Below, in pieces: positions 43,742-52,860 of a stretch of 64,000 nt of DNA (its first letter is position 1; the number at the start of each line of letters is the position of its first letter). The notes beneath the pieces were generated by a model. The model did no database searches. It was not told where the DNA came from and saw only the letters and a list, made by a program, of their open reading frames with translations. Both the position numbers and the translations under genes were made by a program. Source of the DNA: Arthrobacter sp. ISL-72 (GTDB lineage Bacteria; Actinomycetota; Actinomycetes; Actinomycetales; Micrococcaceae); the NCBI RefSeq assembly GCF_018613755.1, contig NZ_JAGGPP010000004.1:410890-474889 (forward strand), written 5' to 3'.

Positions 43742-46700
43742 TTATGAACTTATGGCCCTCGTTGCGTAGCGGTACATAAAGGCCGCCATCTGGTCCCGGA
43801 GGATGGACGACGCCGGACGGAAGGTCTTGGACCCGACGGATTCCGTCCAGCCGTTGCTGATGCCGTTTTTCGCCAGCCAGGAGATCTCCTTATAGAAATT
43901 GTGGTTCGTGGGAATGTCCACAAACGGCGACTGGGCTTCCGGGAGATAGTCAGGTGATCCGGCATGGCGGTAGATGAAGGCTGCCATCTGGTCGCGGTTT
44001 ACGGTCGCCGCCGGGCGGAACGTCCAGGTGCCGTCTGCTTCTTTCCAGCCCTCACTGATCTTGGCGGACCACAGCCACGAGATCTCCTTAAAGAAGTTGT
44101 GCGTGGTGGGCACGTCTGAGAACGGCGACTGAGCCGGCGGCACGAAGTCCGGGCTGCCCTTCAGCCGGTACAGGAACGCCGCCATCTGGTCCCGGTTTAC
44201 CGGTTGGGCCGAGCGGAAGGTCCGAGTGCCGTCCGCTTCGGTCCACCCCTGAGTGACCCCGGCACTTGCCAGCCAGGAAATCTCAGAGGCAAAAGCCGAC
44301 CCCTCATGGATGTCGTTGAAGGACGGCGGCGCCGCCACGGAAACCGGGGCTGATTCCGCGGTCGCCGTTCCGTATCCGGCTTTGGCGCCGGTAACCCGGA
44401 CAGTGATGGTGGTCCCGACGTCGGCGATGGCCAGGTTGTAACTGGCACCTGTCGCATCGGCAATGGCTAGACCCGAGCGGTACCACTGGTAGCCCAACGA
44501 GTCCGGTTCGGGAGTCCAGATCCCGGGAACGCTGGTCAGAGTCGAGCCGACAGTGAGTGTGCCCGTGATCGTGGGGACCGGCGCCGAAAGGCTGCCTCTG
44601 AACGTATTTGTCCATTCGGCTGCCGCACCTGCTGCCAGGATGTAGTCCGCCTTGGCACGTGCTTTAACGGTGACCGTGCCCGAACCCGGGTAGTTCCCGG
44701 CTTCAACCACGCTGCCGTCAATAAGATACTCAACGCCGTCCGTCGCCGGAACCGTGAAAGTGTCCCCCGCGGTGCCGTCCTTGTCAGAGAAGACGACGGC
44801 GGCGGCGGTCACCGTGTATGGGGTCACCTTGAACGTTGAGCTCCATTCGGCGGTAGCGCCCTCGGCAAGGACGTAATCCGTTTTGGCTCGTGCTGTCACC
44901 GTTATTGTCCCCGTACCCGGATAGTTTCCCGCCCCGGTGAGGATGCCCTCGACGAGGTACTCCACCCCCTCCGTCGATGGAACCGTGTAGGTGTCATCGG
45001 CGGTGCCATCCTTGTCCGTAAAGACGACGGCGGCAGGAGTCACCATGTACGGGCTCGCCTTGAACGTCGAAGTCCATTCGGCAGTAACACCCTCCGCGAG
45101 GACGTAGTCCGTTTTCGCCCTGGCTTTCACGGTGACTGTACCGGTGCCGGGATATGGCCCGCCAGCTACGACCTCGTCACCGACTACGTACTCCACGCCC
45201 TCCATCGTCGGAACGGTGTAGGTGTCCTCAGCGGTTCCGTCCCTGTCCATGAAGACGACGGCGGCAGGAGTCACCGCGTACGGGGTCGCCTTGAAGGTGG
45301 CGGACCACTCCGCAGCGGCACCTTCGGCAAGGACGTAGTCCCCCTTCGCCCTGGCTCTCACGGTGACTGTACCGGTGCCGGGATATGGCCCGCCAGCTAC
45401 GACCTGGTCACCGACTACGTACTCCACGCCCTCCATCATCGGAAGGGTGTAGGTGTCCTCAGTGGTTCCGTCCTTGTCCGTAAAGACGACGGCGGCAGGA
45501 GTCACCGTGTATGGGGTCGCCTTGAACGTGGCGGACCACTCAAAAACTGCGTCGTCGGCCAGGACGTAGTCCGTCTTCGCCCGAGCAGTAATAGTGATCG
45601 TCGCCGTGCCCGGATGGGTTCCAGCTTCAACGACCTGTTCGCCGACCAAATACTCCACGCCCTCCGTCGACGGAACCGTGTAGGTGTCCTCAGCGTTTCC
45701 GTCCTTGTCCGTAAAAACGACGGCGGCAGGAGTCACCGCGTACGGGGTCGCCTTGAACGTGGCGGACCACTCTGCAGCGGCACCCTCGGCGAGGACGTAG
45801 TCGGTCGTGGCGCGAGCCTTCAACGTCACCGTGCCGGATCCCGGATGCGTCCCGGCCTCGACGACGGTGTCGCCTGTGAGGTAGTCCACGCCGTCGATGG
45901 CGGGGATCGTGTACGTGTCCTCGGCGGTCCCCTCCTTGTCCGTGAAGACGACGGCGGCAGGAGTCACCTCGTACGGCGTGGCCTTGAAGGTACTGCTCCA
46001 CTCGGCAGCGGCACCCTCCGCGAGGACGTAATACGCCGTCGCCCGTGCCTTAACAGTGACCGTGCCTGCGCCCGGGTAGGTTCCGGCTTCAACAACCTTG
46101 TCGCCGAGCAGGTACTCCACGCCACCGGTCGACGGAACCGCGTACGAGTCCTCGGCGGTGCCGTCCTTGTCCGTGAACACGACGGCGGCAGGAGTCACCT
46201 TATACGGCGTAGCCTTGAAGGTACTGCTCCACTCTGCAGTTGCGCCCTCGGTCAGGACGTAGTCGGTCGTGGCGCGAGCTTTCACAGTCACCGTGCCGGA
46301 CCCCGGATGCGTTCCGGCCTCGACGACAGTGTCTCCTGTCAGGTAGTCCACGCCGTCGATGGCGGGGATCGTGTACGTGTCCTCCGCGGTTCCATCCTTG
46401 TCCGTGAACACGACGGCCGCAGGAGTCACCGCGTACGGGGTCGCCTTGAACGTTGCAGACCACTCCACAGCGGCACCCTCAGCCAAGACATAGTCGCTCT
46501 TGGCCCGCGCCTTCACAGTGACCGTCCCGCTACCAGCGTGGCTGCCGGCTTCAACGACGTGGTCGCCAACGAGGTATTCCACGCCGTCGGTCGACGGAAC
46601 AGTGTAGGCGTCCTCCGCGGTGCTGTCCTTGTCAACGAAAACCACGGCGGCAGGAGTCACCGCGTACGGTGTCGTCTTGAACGTGGTTGACCACTCCGCA

Positions 46701-48046
46701 GCTGCACCTCCGGCGAGGACGTAGTCCGTCTTTGCCCGGGCTTTCACCGTGACCTTCCCGGTGCCCGGATAGGTGCCGGCTTCAACAGCCTTGTCACCGA
46801 CCAAGTACTCGACGCCCTCCGTCGAGGGAACCATGAACGTGTCCTCCGAAGTGCCGTCGGCATCCGTAAACGTCACAGCAGCGGGAGTCACAGGTGCCGC
46901 TCCGACGTAAAAGGTAAGGGAGGCGAAGTCCAGGGGAACATTCGGGGCAGGTATGGCGCCGGGCGGATAGGACTCAGGCTGTCCACCCGCATAACGGGTC
47001 CAATTGTTGGCCGAGTCGACCACACGGACGTGACTGAAAGTGTATTCCCCGTTCGGAAATGACGAGTCAATGTACAGGCTCCCACCGCTCAGGTAATAGC
47101 CCTGACCAGTCGGCCCGGCATAGGCGGCATCCGAGATGTAACTCGAGGTGTCGTCCTCAGTCTCAAACGAGAGGGTAACGACATCACCCGGCTTCACAAC
47201 AGCCGGGCTAGTCCGAGCCACAGACGTAATACTAGGAGCCTGAACATCCGCCATGGACTGAGTGACAGTGAATGTCAGCGGGGCGAAGTCTAGGGGAACA
47301 TTCGGGGCAGGTATGGCGCCGGGCGGATAGGACTCAGGCTGTCCACCCGCATAACGGGTCCAATTGTTGGCCGAGTCGACCACACGGACGTGACTGAAAG
47401 TGTATTCCCCGTTCGGAAATGACGAGTCAATGTACAGGCTCCCACCGCTCAGGTAATAGCCCTGACCAGTCGGCCCGGCATAGGCGGCATCCGAGATGTA
47501 ACTCGAGGTGTCGTCCTCAGTCTCAAACGAGAGGGTAACGACATCACCCGGCTTCACAACAGCCGGGCTAGTCCGAGCCACAGACGTAATACTAGGAGCC
47601 TGAACATCCGCCGTGGACTGAGTGACAGTGAATGTCAGCGGGGCGAAGTCCAGGGGAACATTCGGGGCAGGTATGGCGCCGGGCGGATAGGACTCAGGCT
47701 GTCCGCCCGCATAACGGGTCCAATTGTTGGCCGAGTCGACCACACGGACGTGACTGAAAGTGTATTCCCCGTTCGGAAATGACGAGTCAATGTACAGGCT
47801 CCCACCGCTCAGGTAATAGCCCTGACCAGTCGGCCCGGCATAGGCGGCATCCGAGATGTAACTCGAGGTGTCGTCCTCAGTCTCAAACGAGAGGGTAACG
47901 ACATCACCCGGCTTCACAACAGCAGGGCTAGTCCGAGCCACAGACGTAATACTAGGAGCCTGAACATCCGCAGCATGAGACGGCATCACTGAACTGGCCA
48001 GAACAGCTACAGTCAAAATGGCAGCGCCAAATGCTCTCTTTATCAT
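43742..48046 (-). CDS. Giant repeat-rich surface protein with SLH-like repeats
   Basis: 1434 residues from ATG 48046, with GGGGGAA upstream and a Sec signal ending MPSHA. Order: three nearly identical 120-residue repeats (ADVQAPSITSVARTSPAVV...), ten 77-residue repeats (VTPAAVVFTDKDGTAEDTYT...YVLAEGAAAEWSATFKATPY), one Ig-like module (LGYQWYRSGLAIADATGA) and three SLH-like repeats ending at the C-terminus. The fold is probably a long stalk of beta domains held to the wall by the SLH part. It is likely an adhesin or surface-layer component; no catalytic motif is seen. Confidence 0.85.
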   Translation of the reverse strand: MIKRAFGAAILTVAVLASSVMPSHAADVQAPSITSVARTSPAVVKPGDVVTLSFETEDDTSSYISDAAYAGPTGQGYYLSGGSLYIDSSFPNGEYTFSHVRVVDSANNWTRYAGGQPESYPPGAIPAPNVPLDFAPLTFTVTQSTADVQAPSITSVARTSPAVVKPGDVVTLSFETEDDTSSYISDAAYAGPTGQGYYLSGGSLYIDSSFPNGEYTFSHVRVVDSANNWTRYAGGQPESYPPGAIPAPNVPLDFAPLTFTVTQSMADVQAPSITSVARTSPAVVKPGDVVTLSFETEDDTSSYISDAAYAGPTGQGYYLSGGSLYIDSSFPNGEYTFSHVRVVDSANNWTRYAGGQPESYPPGAIPAPNVPLDFASLTFYVGAAPVTPAAVTFTDADGTSEDTFMVPSTEGVEYLVGDKAVEAGTYPGTGKVTVKARAKTDYVLAGGAAAEWSTTFKTTPYAVTPAAVVFVDKDSTAEDAYTVPSTDGVEYLVGDHVVEAGSHAGSGTVTVKARAKSDYVLAEGAAVEWSATFKATPYAVTPAAVVFTDKDGTAEDTYTIPAIDGVDYLTGDTVVEAGTHPGSGTVTVKARATTDYVLTEGATAEWSSTFKATPYKVTPAAVVFTDKDGTAEDSYAVPSTGGVEYLLGDKVVEAGTYPGAGTVTVKARATAYYVLAEGAAAEWSSTFKATPYEVTPAAVVFTDKEGTAEDTYTIPAIDGVDYLTGDTVVEAGTHPGSGTVTLKARATTDYVLAEGAAAEWSATFKATPYAVTPAAVVFTDKDGNAEDTYTVPSTEGVEYLVGEQVVEAGTHPGTATITITARAKTDYVLADDAVFEWSATFKATPYTVTPAAVVFTDKDGTTEDTYTLPMMEGVEYVVGDQVVAGGPYPGTGTVTVRARAKGDYVLAEGAAAEWSATFKATPYAVTPAAVVFMDRDGTAEDTYTVPTMEGVEYVVGDEVVAGGPYPGTGTVTVKARAKTDYVLAEGVTAEWTSTFKASPYMVTPAAVVFTDKDGTADDTYTVPSTEGVEYLVEGILTGAGNYPGTGTITVTARAKTDYVLAEGATAEWSSTFKVTPYTVTAAAVVFSDKDGTAGDTFTVPATDGVEYLIDGSVVEAGNYPGSGTVTVKARAKADYILAAGAAAEWTNTFRGSLSAPVPTITGTLTVGSTLTSVPGIWTPEPDSLGYQWYRSGLAIADATGASYNLAIADVGTTITVRVTGAKAGYGTATAESAPVSVAAPPSFNDIHEGSAFASEISWLASAGVTQGWTEADGTRTFRSAQPVNRDQMAAFLYRLKGSPDFVPPAQSPFSDVPTTHNFFKEISWLWSAKISEGWKEADGTWTFRPAATVNRDQMAAFIYRHAGSPDYLPEAQSPFVDIPTNHNFYKEISWLAKNGISNGWTESVGSKTFRPASSILRDQMAAFMYRYATRAISS
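44594..46900 (-). repeat. Ten 231-bp coding repeats
   Basis: Ten units of 77 codons follow one another in the giant surface protein gene. Unlike the 360-bp repeats they have diverged (roughly 60-90 percent identity by eye), though units 3 and 5, which share IPAIDGVDYLTGDTVVEAG, are closest to each other. Confidence 0.88.
46921..48000 (-). repeat. Three 360-bp direct repeats
   Basis: Units at 46921, 47281 and 47641 are exactly 360 bases apart and differ at only a handful of positions, for instance CAGGGG/TAGGGG near 46931/47291 and CCACCC/CCGCCC at 46982-47710. They code the three N-terminal 120-residue repeats of the giant surface protein. Confidence 0.93.
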
Positions 48047-48273
48047 TGTTGGTTCCCCCAGGCCAGGCGTGGAGGCCCACGCGAACATACGACGCTGTGT
48101 CACTAGAGTCTGCAATCGACTATAGCGCCCGGCGTCTATTCACTTGGCCAACGGAACGACCTGCTGCCGCGTTTTGCTTGCAAGAGTATGCCACTACGCT
48201 GAGCCTGTTACTTCCTTGCGGCCACATCGACACCTTCCAAGTGTCTCGAAGTATTCAAGTGGACCGCCGCCAC

Positions 48274-49089
48274 CTAGTGGTGCGAGCGTGTCTCCTGCAG
48301 GCGCTTGATGAACCAGCGGGACTGCTCCGGTCCGTAGGGCAGCACCGGGATCGCCTTCGTGGCGTCGCTTGGAGTGTCGCGGATGGACTGGAATGCCTGC
48401 CGGACAGCAGTGGTCATGGTGTTGGCCATCGTCTTCACGAACTGGTCGCTGCAGGGCTCACCGTGGCCAGGGATCAGGAATTCGTAGCGGTGCCGCAGGG
48501 CCGAAATGTGCCGGAGAACGTCGGCCCATTCCTCCGGGAAGGCGTCCTCGAAGGACGGATGCGCGCCCTGCTCCACCAGGTCGCCTGCGAACAGGGTGGT
48601 GGACGTGCCCGCCAGCAGGTCGCCGTCCGTGTGCCCGCGGCCCAGGTAGAACAGCGTGACGGTCTGGCCGCCGAGGTCCACCAGCACCGGCTGGTCCTTC
48701 ACGATTGCGTTGGGAACCACCAGTTCCGCGTCGGCGCCTTCGCCGGCGGCCATTTCCGGTTCCAGGGTGGCGACCATGCGGCGCTGCCGGTCCCCGTTTT
48801 CCTCAATCTCGCGCGCACAGTTCTCGTGGGCATAGAACTCCGTGACGCCGTCGTCCGCGAAGATCGCATTGCCGAAGAAGTGGTCGTAGTGGGCGTGGGT
48901 GTTCACCACAACCAGCGGCAGCTGGGTTTTTTCCCGCACGGCGGCCAGGATTTCGCGGCCCTGCCGGGGTCCCCCGCCGGTGTCGATCACCATGGCGCGT
49001 TGGGCGCCGACTATGAGTCCGGTGTTGAGCTTCGAGCCTTCGGTGGCCAGCACGTGGTTGCCCTGGCCGACCTCCATCCATCGCGACAT
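48274..49089 (-). CDS. Metallo-beta-lactamase-fold hydrolase
   Basis: 271 residues. The metal site motif HAHYDH is followed by the later ligands GRGHTDGD and LIPGHGEP. ATG 49089 is six bases after GGAG and preferred over ATG 49107. The substrate is unknown; the family includes glyoxalase II and RNA or lactone hydrolases. Part of its coding sequence recurs as a 39-base remnant on the far side of the giant repeat gene. Confidence 0.85.
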   Translation of the reverse strand: MSRWMEVGQGNHVLATEGSKLNTGLIVGAQRAMVIDTGGGPRQGREILAAVREKTQLPLVVVNTHAHYDHFFGNAIFADDGVTEFYAHENCAREIEENGDRQRRMVATLEPEMAAGEGADAELVVPNAIVKDQPVLVDLGGQTVTLFYLGRGHTDGDLLAGTSTTLFAGDLVEQGAHPSFEDAFPEEWADVLRHISALRHRYEFLIPGHGEPCSDQFVKTMANTMTTAVRQAFQSIRDTPSDATKAIPVLPYGPEQSRWFIKRLQETRSHH

Positions 49090-49274
49090 TCTGTTCTCCG
49101 TATTCATGCGTTCCGGCGATCTTAGGCCTCGATTCTACCCACGCCTGGCTGATGGAAGCCTGATGAAAGGCACGCGGCGGCGGGGCAAAAGGGCGGTCAT
49201 CGCCAATGTTCAGCGCAGGCGAGTAGCCTGTGCCGTACTTCAGTTGCCCGGCCGATGAAACGGAGGTTCCCCGC

Positions 49275-49935
49275 ATGGAATCCGGAACGCCCCTGGAGCG
49301 GATGGTGTTTTTCAGCGATGCTGTCTTTGCCATCGCCCTGACCCTGCTGGCCCTGGACCTGAAGCTTCCCGAGGGCATCGCGGCGGCACAGCTGGACGGC
49401 GCCCTGATCGGGGCCGTTCCCGAGCTCTTCGCCTATGCGCTGTCGTTCGTGATCATCGCCAAAACCTGGTTGTCCCACCATTCAGATTTCGCGCTGATCC
49501 GCCGCTTCAATTCCACGCTGGCATGGCTGAACCTGGCCCTGCTGTTCTTCATCGCCATGCTGCCGGCGCCCACGTCCGTCCTCAGCGAATACGGGGACGA
49601 CTCTACGCCCTGGCCCAGCATTCTGTATGCCCAACATTGCCGCGATCTACCTGCTGCTGGCTGGGATCTGGGCCTACGCCCGGCACGCGAAGCTCATGGA
49701 TCCGGGGATGGCTTCGCATGTGCACCGGCGGATATTTACCGCCCGCGTCGCTGTACCGGTGGTCTTCCTGCTCAGCATTCCGGCCGCGTTCCTCCTTAAT
49801 GCCTACACCCCGCTGCTGTGGCTGCTGCTCCTGCCGGCGTCATGGGTGTCGCGGTGGGTCTCCGCACGCTTCCGGCGAACGGCGATTGAAGAGGACACTT
49901 CCCGTGACTCGAACTCGTTGCAGGATGGGATATGA
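49275..49935 (+). pseudogene. Frameshifted TMEM175/DUF1211-type channel gene
   Basis: The first frame from ATG 49275 (GGAGG upstream) codes ERMVFFSDAVFAIALTLLAL with the FSD motif of TMEM175-like potassium channels and further membrane helices up to WPSILYA. Between about 49620 and 49640 the sense continues in the next frame as IAAIYLLLAGIWAYARHAKL to 49935. A single indel therefore splits a gene of about 220 codons. This may be a true mutation or a sequencing error. Confidence 0.75.
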
Positions 49936-50478
49936 CGTGACGCTTGTACCAAGACTCTCCAGTCGGGCTCGTGACGGGATGTTGCATTGTTCCGAGGAGA
50001 GGAGTGGGCCGTGAAGGAGTCGAACCTTCATACCACCAGGGTTCGGGGGAAAGCCTGATACCTAACCGTGCAGCCCGTGTTGCTGAGGAACACGTCAGGG
50101 ACGCAACCTTGGAAATTTCTGGGGTCGGCGGTCCGGGAGGCGAACAACTGCGCCTCAACCGGACCGCCCCGCCACGAGTGCGAACAGCTTCCTAGGGCAC
50201 TATCACCCCCGTGGGCATCAGGCACGTTACCAATCAGCTTCGCAAAGCGAAACCCTTGCCACGTCTTGCGGAGTATGCGCGCCAACGTGCAGCCCGAAGT
50301 GCCAAGCCTCCACGGCAGCATCTGGCGGCGACCGCGCGCCCTTTACTTCATTGTTTTCGATCACGAAGCGCCACCCTTCGATGACGCTCCATCCGGTCGA
50401 GAGCAACCGCCGATACAGCACCCTGGCACCCCGGCGCAAGATCAGCCCTTTCACCCCACCCTCCGGTGCGGGACGCCG
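49936..50478. other. Non-coding stretch with tRNA-like remnant
   Basis: More than 500 bases without a supportable protein gene, between the broken TMEM175-like gene and the tetR-type gene stop. The only structure I can name is the tRNA-like sequence at 50005-50076. Confidence 0.45.
50005..50076 (-). tRNA. tRNA-like remnant (tRNA-Glu-like), probably not functional
   Basis: On the minus strand a perfect T-arm (GAAGG TTCGACT CCTTC) is followed by ACGGCCCA as 3' acceptor side. The D-loop-like GGTTAGG and the CTTTC start of a tRNA-Glu-type anticodon loop precede it, flanked by TCAGG/CCTGG. The 5' acceptor is poorly complementary and the anticodon loop seems enlarged by about six bases. It is either a decayed tRNA gene or the 3' scar of an integration event. 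Confidence 0.35.
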
Positions 50479-51138
50479 CTACCGTCGACTGTCGGCCTCG
50501 ATCCCGGCGAGCAGCTGCTTCAGGGTCCGCTCGTAATGGTCCTCACTCCCGTAACGGTTCATCGGTCCGACCACCGCGGCAGTGAGCGGAAACTCCGGCG
50601 GTGCAGGCGGCAGCTCCACCTCTCCCCCGCCGCTGAACGCCTCGGTTGCCTCGCGGGCCAGGACGAAGGAGGACCAGCCGTAGTTTAGTGCCACTATTCC
50701 GCTGAAGACGGCGACGGCGGCGTCACCGGTGATGCCCGCACGCTCCAGGATGCGTAGCGCTGCCTCGCCGATGGGCAGGGCGTTGGGCCCCGGGTACGGG
50801 TGCCCGATCAGCGGGGTGATGGCCCACGGGTGATCACGCAGCAGCTGCTGGTGGTTCCGCGCGAACGCCGCCAGGTCGGCAGGCCAGTCAGCGGTTTCCT
50901 GCGGAGCGGTGAACCGCCCCAGGACCCGATTGAGCAGGGCGTCCACCAGCTCGTCCTTAGTGCCGAAATAGCGGTAGAGAGACATGGGCGCGGCGTCCAG
51001 CGCCACCGCGACGGCGCGGACGGTCAGCGCCTCGAACCCGGTTGCCGCCACCTGCTCCGCGGCGTCCAGGATGGCGTCCACGGTCAGCGAGTTCCGGGCG
51101 CGGCGACTACGGGGTTCCGCCGAGGTTTTCGAGGGCAT
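50479..51138 (-). CDS. TetR-family transcriptional regulator
   Basis: 219 residues. The N-terminal helix-turn-helix is typical: AILDAAEQVAATGFEALTVR, then AVALDAAPMSLYRYFGTKDEL. The C-terminal half resembles the TetR_C tetracycline-repressor-like dimer domain. It is divergent from a membrane protein gene, and two GTAC-N3-GTAC sites lie between them, so it probably represses itself and that gene. Ligand unknown. Confidence 0.87.
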   Translation of the reverse strand: MPSKTSAEPRSRRARNSLTVDAILDAAEQVAATGFEALTVRAVAVALDAAPMSLYRYFGTKDELVDALLNRVLGRFTAPQETADWPADLAAFARNHQQLLRDHPWAITPLIGHPYPGPNALPIGEAALRILERAGITGDAAVAVFSGIVALNYGWSSFVLAREATEAFSGGGEVELPPAPPEFPLTAAVVGPMNRYGSEDHYERTLKQLLAGIEADSRR

Positions 51139-51181
51139 GGCACCGGCTTTCAGTCGGGGAAATACTGGCGGAGGTTCTTGT

Positions 51182-51218
51182 GTACAGTGTACGTTATGCC
51201 GTAGCGTACTTAGTACGC
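51182..51218. promoter_or_regulatory. Tandem operator of the TetR regulator
   Basis: GTAC-AGT-GTAC at 51182-51192 and GTAC-TTA-GTAC at 51206-51216 are two copies of the same palindrome with centres 24 bases apart; the second extends to GCGTACTTAGTACGC (51204-51218). They sit midway between the divergent starts, the usual place for a TetR operator. Confidence 0.75.
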
Positions 51219-51243
51219 AAACATTTCCGAAGGCGATCCTCCA

Positions 51244-51813
51244 ATGTCATTCCTACGCTGGGCACCAACATTCCTCGGCTTCCCCGTGGGAGGCTGGCTG
51301 GCCTTTCAGGTGGCCGGCTTAATCACCGGCCCGCTCACCGCAGCGCTGGCAGGCGTCATCGCCGGAGCCGTGATCGGCGGCGCACAATGGCTGGCACTGG
51401 GACCGGCCGCCGGGTGGCGCTGGCTCGCCGGCGCCGTCCTCGGAATGGGCGCCGGCAGCGCCCTGGCGGCAGTCGTCACCGGGGCAGGAACCACGACGCC
51501 GGCCCTCGTCATGTCGGGGCTGCTCACCGGGGCCGTGATCGGCGCAGCCCAGGGAGTCGCTCTGCAGCGCGGCCTGCGCGTCAGGGCGCTGTGGGCGGCA
51601 ACAGTCAGCCTCAGCTGGGGCCTCGGCTGGCTGGTCACCGCGAATGTGATCGTCGACGCCGAGAACGGCTACGCGGCGTTCGGCTCCAGCGGCGCGCTGG
51701 TGGCCACGGCTCTTACCGGCCTGGTGCTGCGGCGCATCCTCGGCCCTGATGTCCGGCGCCCCGCCGCGGGCACTCCTTCCGCGGCTCCTGCGTCCGCGAA
51801 ACCCGTTCAATGA
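51244..51813 (+). CDS. Multi-pass membrane protein of unknown function
   Basis: 189 residues with a regular pattern of Gly/Ala-rich membrane segments (AGVIAGAVIGGAQWLALGP and SGLLTGAVIGAAQGVALQRG look like an internal duplication). Divergent from the tetR-type gene and overlapping the next, broken, gene by 4 bases (ATGA at 51810). Probably the main regulated target of the TetR protein. Family not recognised. Confidence 0.7.
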   Translation: MSFLRWAPTFLGFPVGGWLAFQVAGLITGPLTAALAGVIAGAVIGGAQWLALGPAAGWRWLAGAVLGMGAGSALAAVVTGAGTTTPALVMSGLLTGAVIGAAQGVALQRGLRVRALWAATVSLSWGLGWLVTANVIVDAENGYAAFGSSGALVATALTGLVLRRILGPDVRRPAAGTPSAAPASAKPVQ

Positions 51814-52338
51814 ACGCCACCGTTGCCGCCGCGGTCCTGCTGATCGTGCTGCCGCTGGCCTTCAACGCAGCGTTTGCGCCGCTGGCTGCGAAGTTCGACT
51901 ACCGGACATCCTCCGCCGCTCCACCGGCGAAGTCCTGGACCGCTTCCGGCAGGGCGGCTCCGCGCTGGTGCTGCTCTGGTGGGCGCTCGCCATGACGGCC
52001 GTCCTGCTGGCGCCGCTGGCGGTGCTCCTGGCCGGCGTCCTGTCAGGCGCCGATCCCGTGCTGCTCAACTTGCGATCAACCGTCGGTCGTTCAACCGGTT
52101 CCTGGGCGTGGCCGTGGGCGAACACCTGGGCTACCTCTTCACGGGGGCGTGGAGCCTGCTCGTGGGCGCAGCGATCCTGCAGAGCGACGTCGTGCCGGCG
52201 TGGCTGGGCGTCGTGGGGATTGTGGTCGGTGCGGTCTTGGCCCTTTGCTCGCTGGAGTTCGTCGGCCCGTTCGAGCGCGGCGGCTGGAAAGTGGCTGCGG
52301 CGATGACTCCTGTGATCTACATTGCCTGGTCACTGTAG
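51810..52338 (+). pseudogene. Decayed DUF4386-like membrane protein gene
   Basis: Sense passes through three frames: MNATVAAAVLLIVLPLAFNA to about 51898, then DILRRSTGEVLDRFRQGG to about 52068, then NRFLGVAVGEHLGYLFTGAW to 52338. Two indels and probably a deletion of some 40 codons near 52070 separate the parts. The whole resembles DUF4386-type proteins. It was apparently co-transcribed with the preceding gene. Confidence 0.7.
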
Positions 52339-52439
52339 CTCGTGGCGACGGGTGTGGCAATGTTGCTGTGACCTTGCCGCACAGTTTTTGTTCCACTGTG
52401 GTAACCCACAGGAAACTACCGCCTGCTTATGATCTGGCT

Positions 52440-52586
52440 ATGGCTACTAAACAGCACAAGACTTTTTGCGCCCCGTGTGGCGCCACGACGAATCACGTTA
52501 CGTCATACGAGCGTTCCGACGGTGGCGGCGACCTTGGACTGGTCGCCAACCTAAGGTGCGCCGAGCACTCCGACTTGCGTCCATGA
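52440..52586 (+). CDS. Small CxxC protein, uncertain
   Basis: 48 residues, MATKQHKTFCAPCGATTNHV... with one CxxC and a later Cys/His (LRCAEHS) that could complete a zinc site. No clear ribosome site precedes the ATG. The composition is gene-like but support is limited. Confidence 0.4.
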   Translation: MATKQHKTFCAPCGATTNHVTSYERSDGGGDLGLVANLRCAEHSDLRP

Positions 52587-52860
52587 GAAACGGCCCCTAC
52601 AAGGCTGTCGAGAGCGTCAAATCTCTGTCACCAGCACTGTCCCTACGCCGTGTTCCGTGGAACCTCGGCACCCTTTGCAAACGCCAACAAACTGATGCGG
52701 GCAGTCCAGCGGATCGTTGCCCTCCCCAAGGGACACCGTAACTTTCATGGGACATGTATAGCACCGGGCCACGGCACTAGACGAATTCATTTCAGCGCGT
52801 CCAGTGCCGCGTCAAAGCGCACGCCCGTCGAGAGTAGGCAATTGCCTGGAGCTCCCCCCC
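52587..52860. other. Intergenic region downstream of glmS
   Basis: About 270 bases in which I see no gene and no strong hairpin. Confidence 0.4.

Noticed and set aside
45614..46690. Plus-strand frame opposite the giant repeat gene
   Set aside because: Its repeats only mirror the 231-bp coding repeats on the minus strand.
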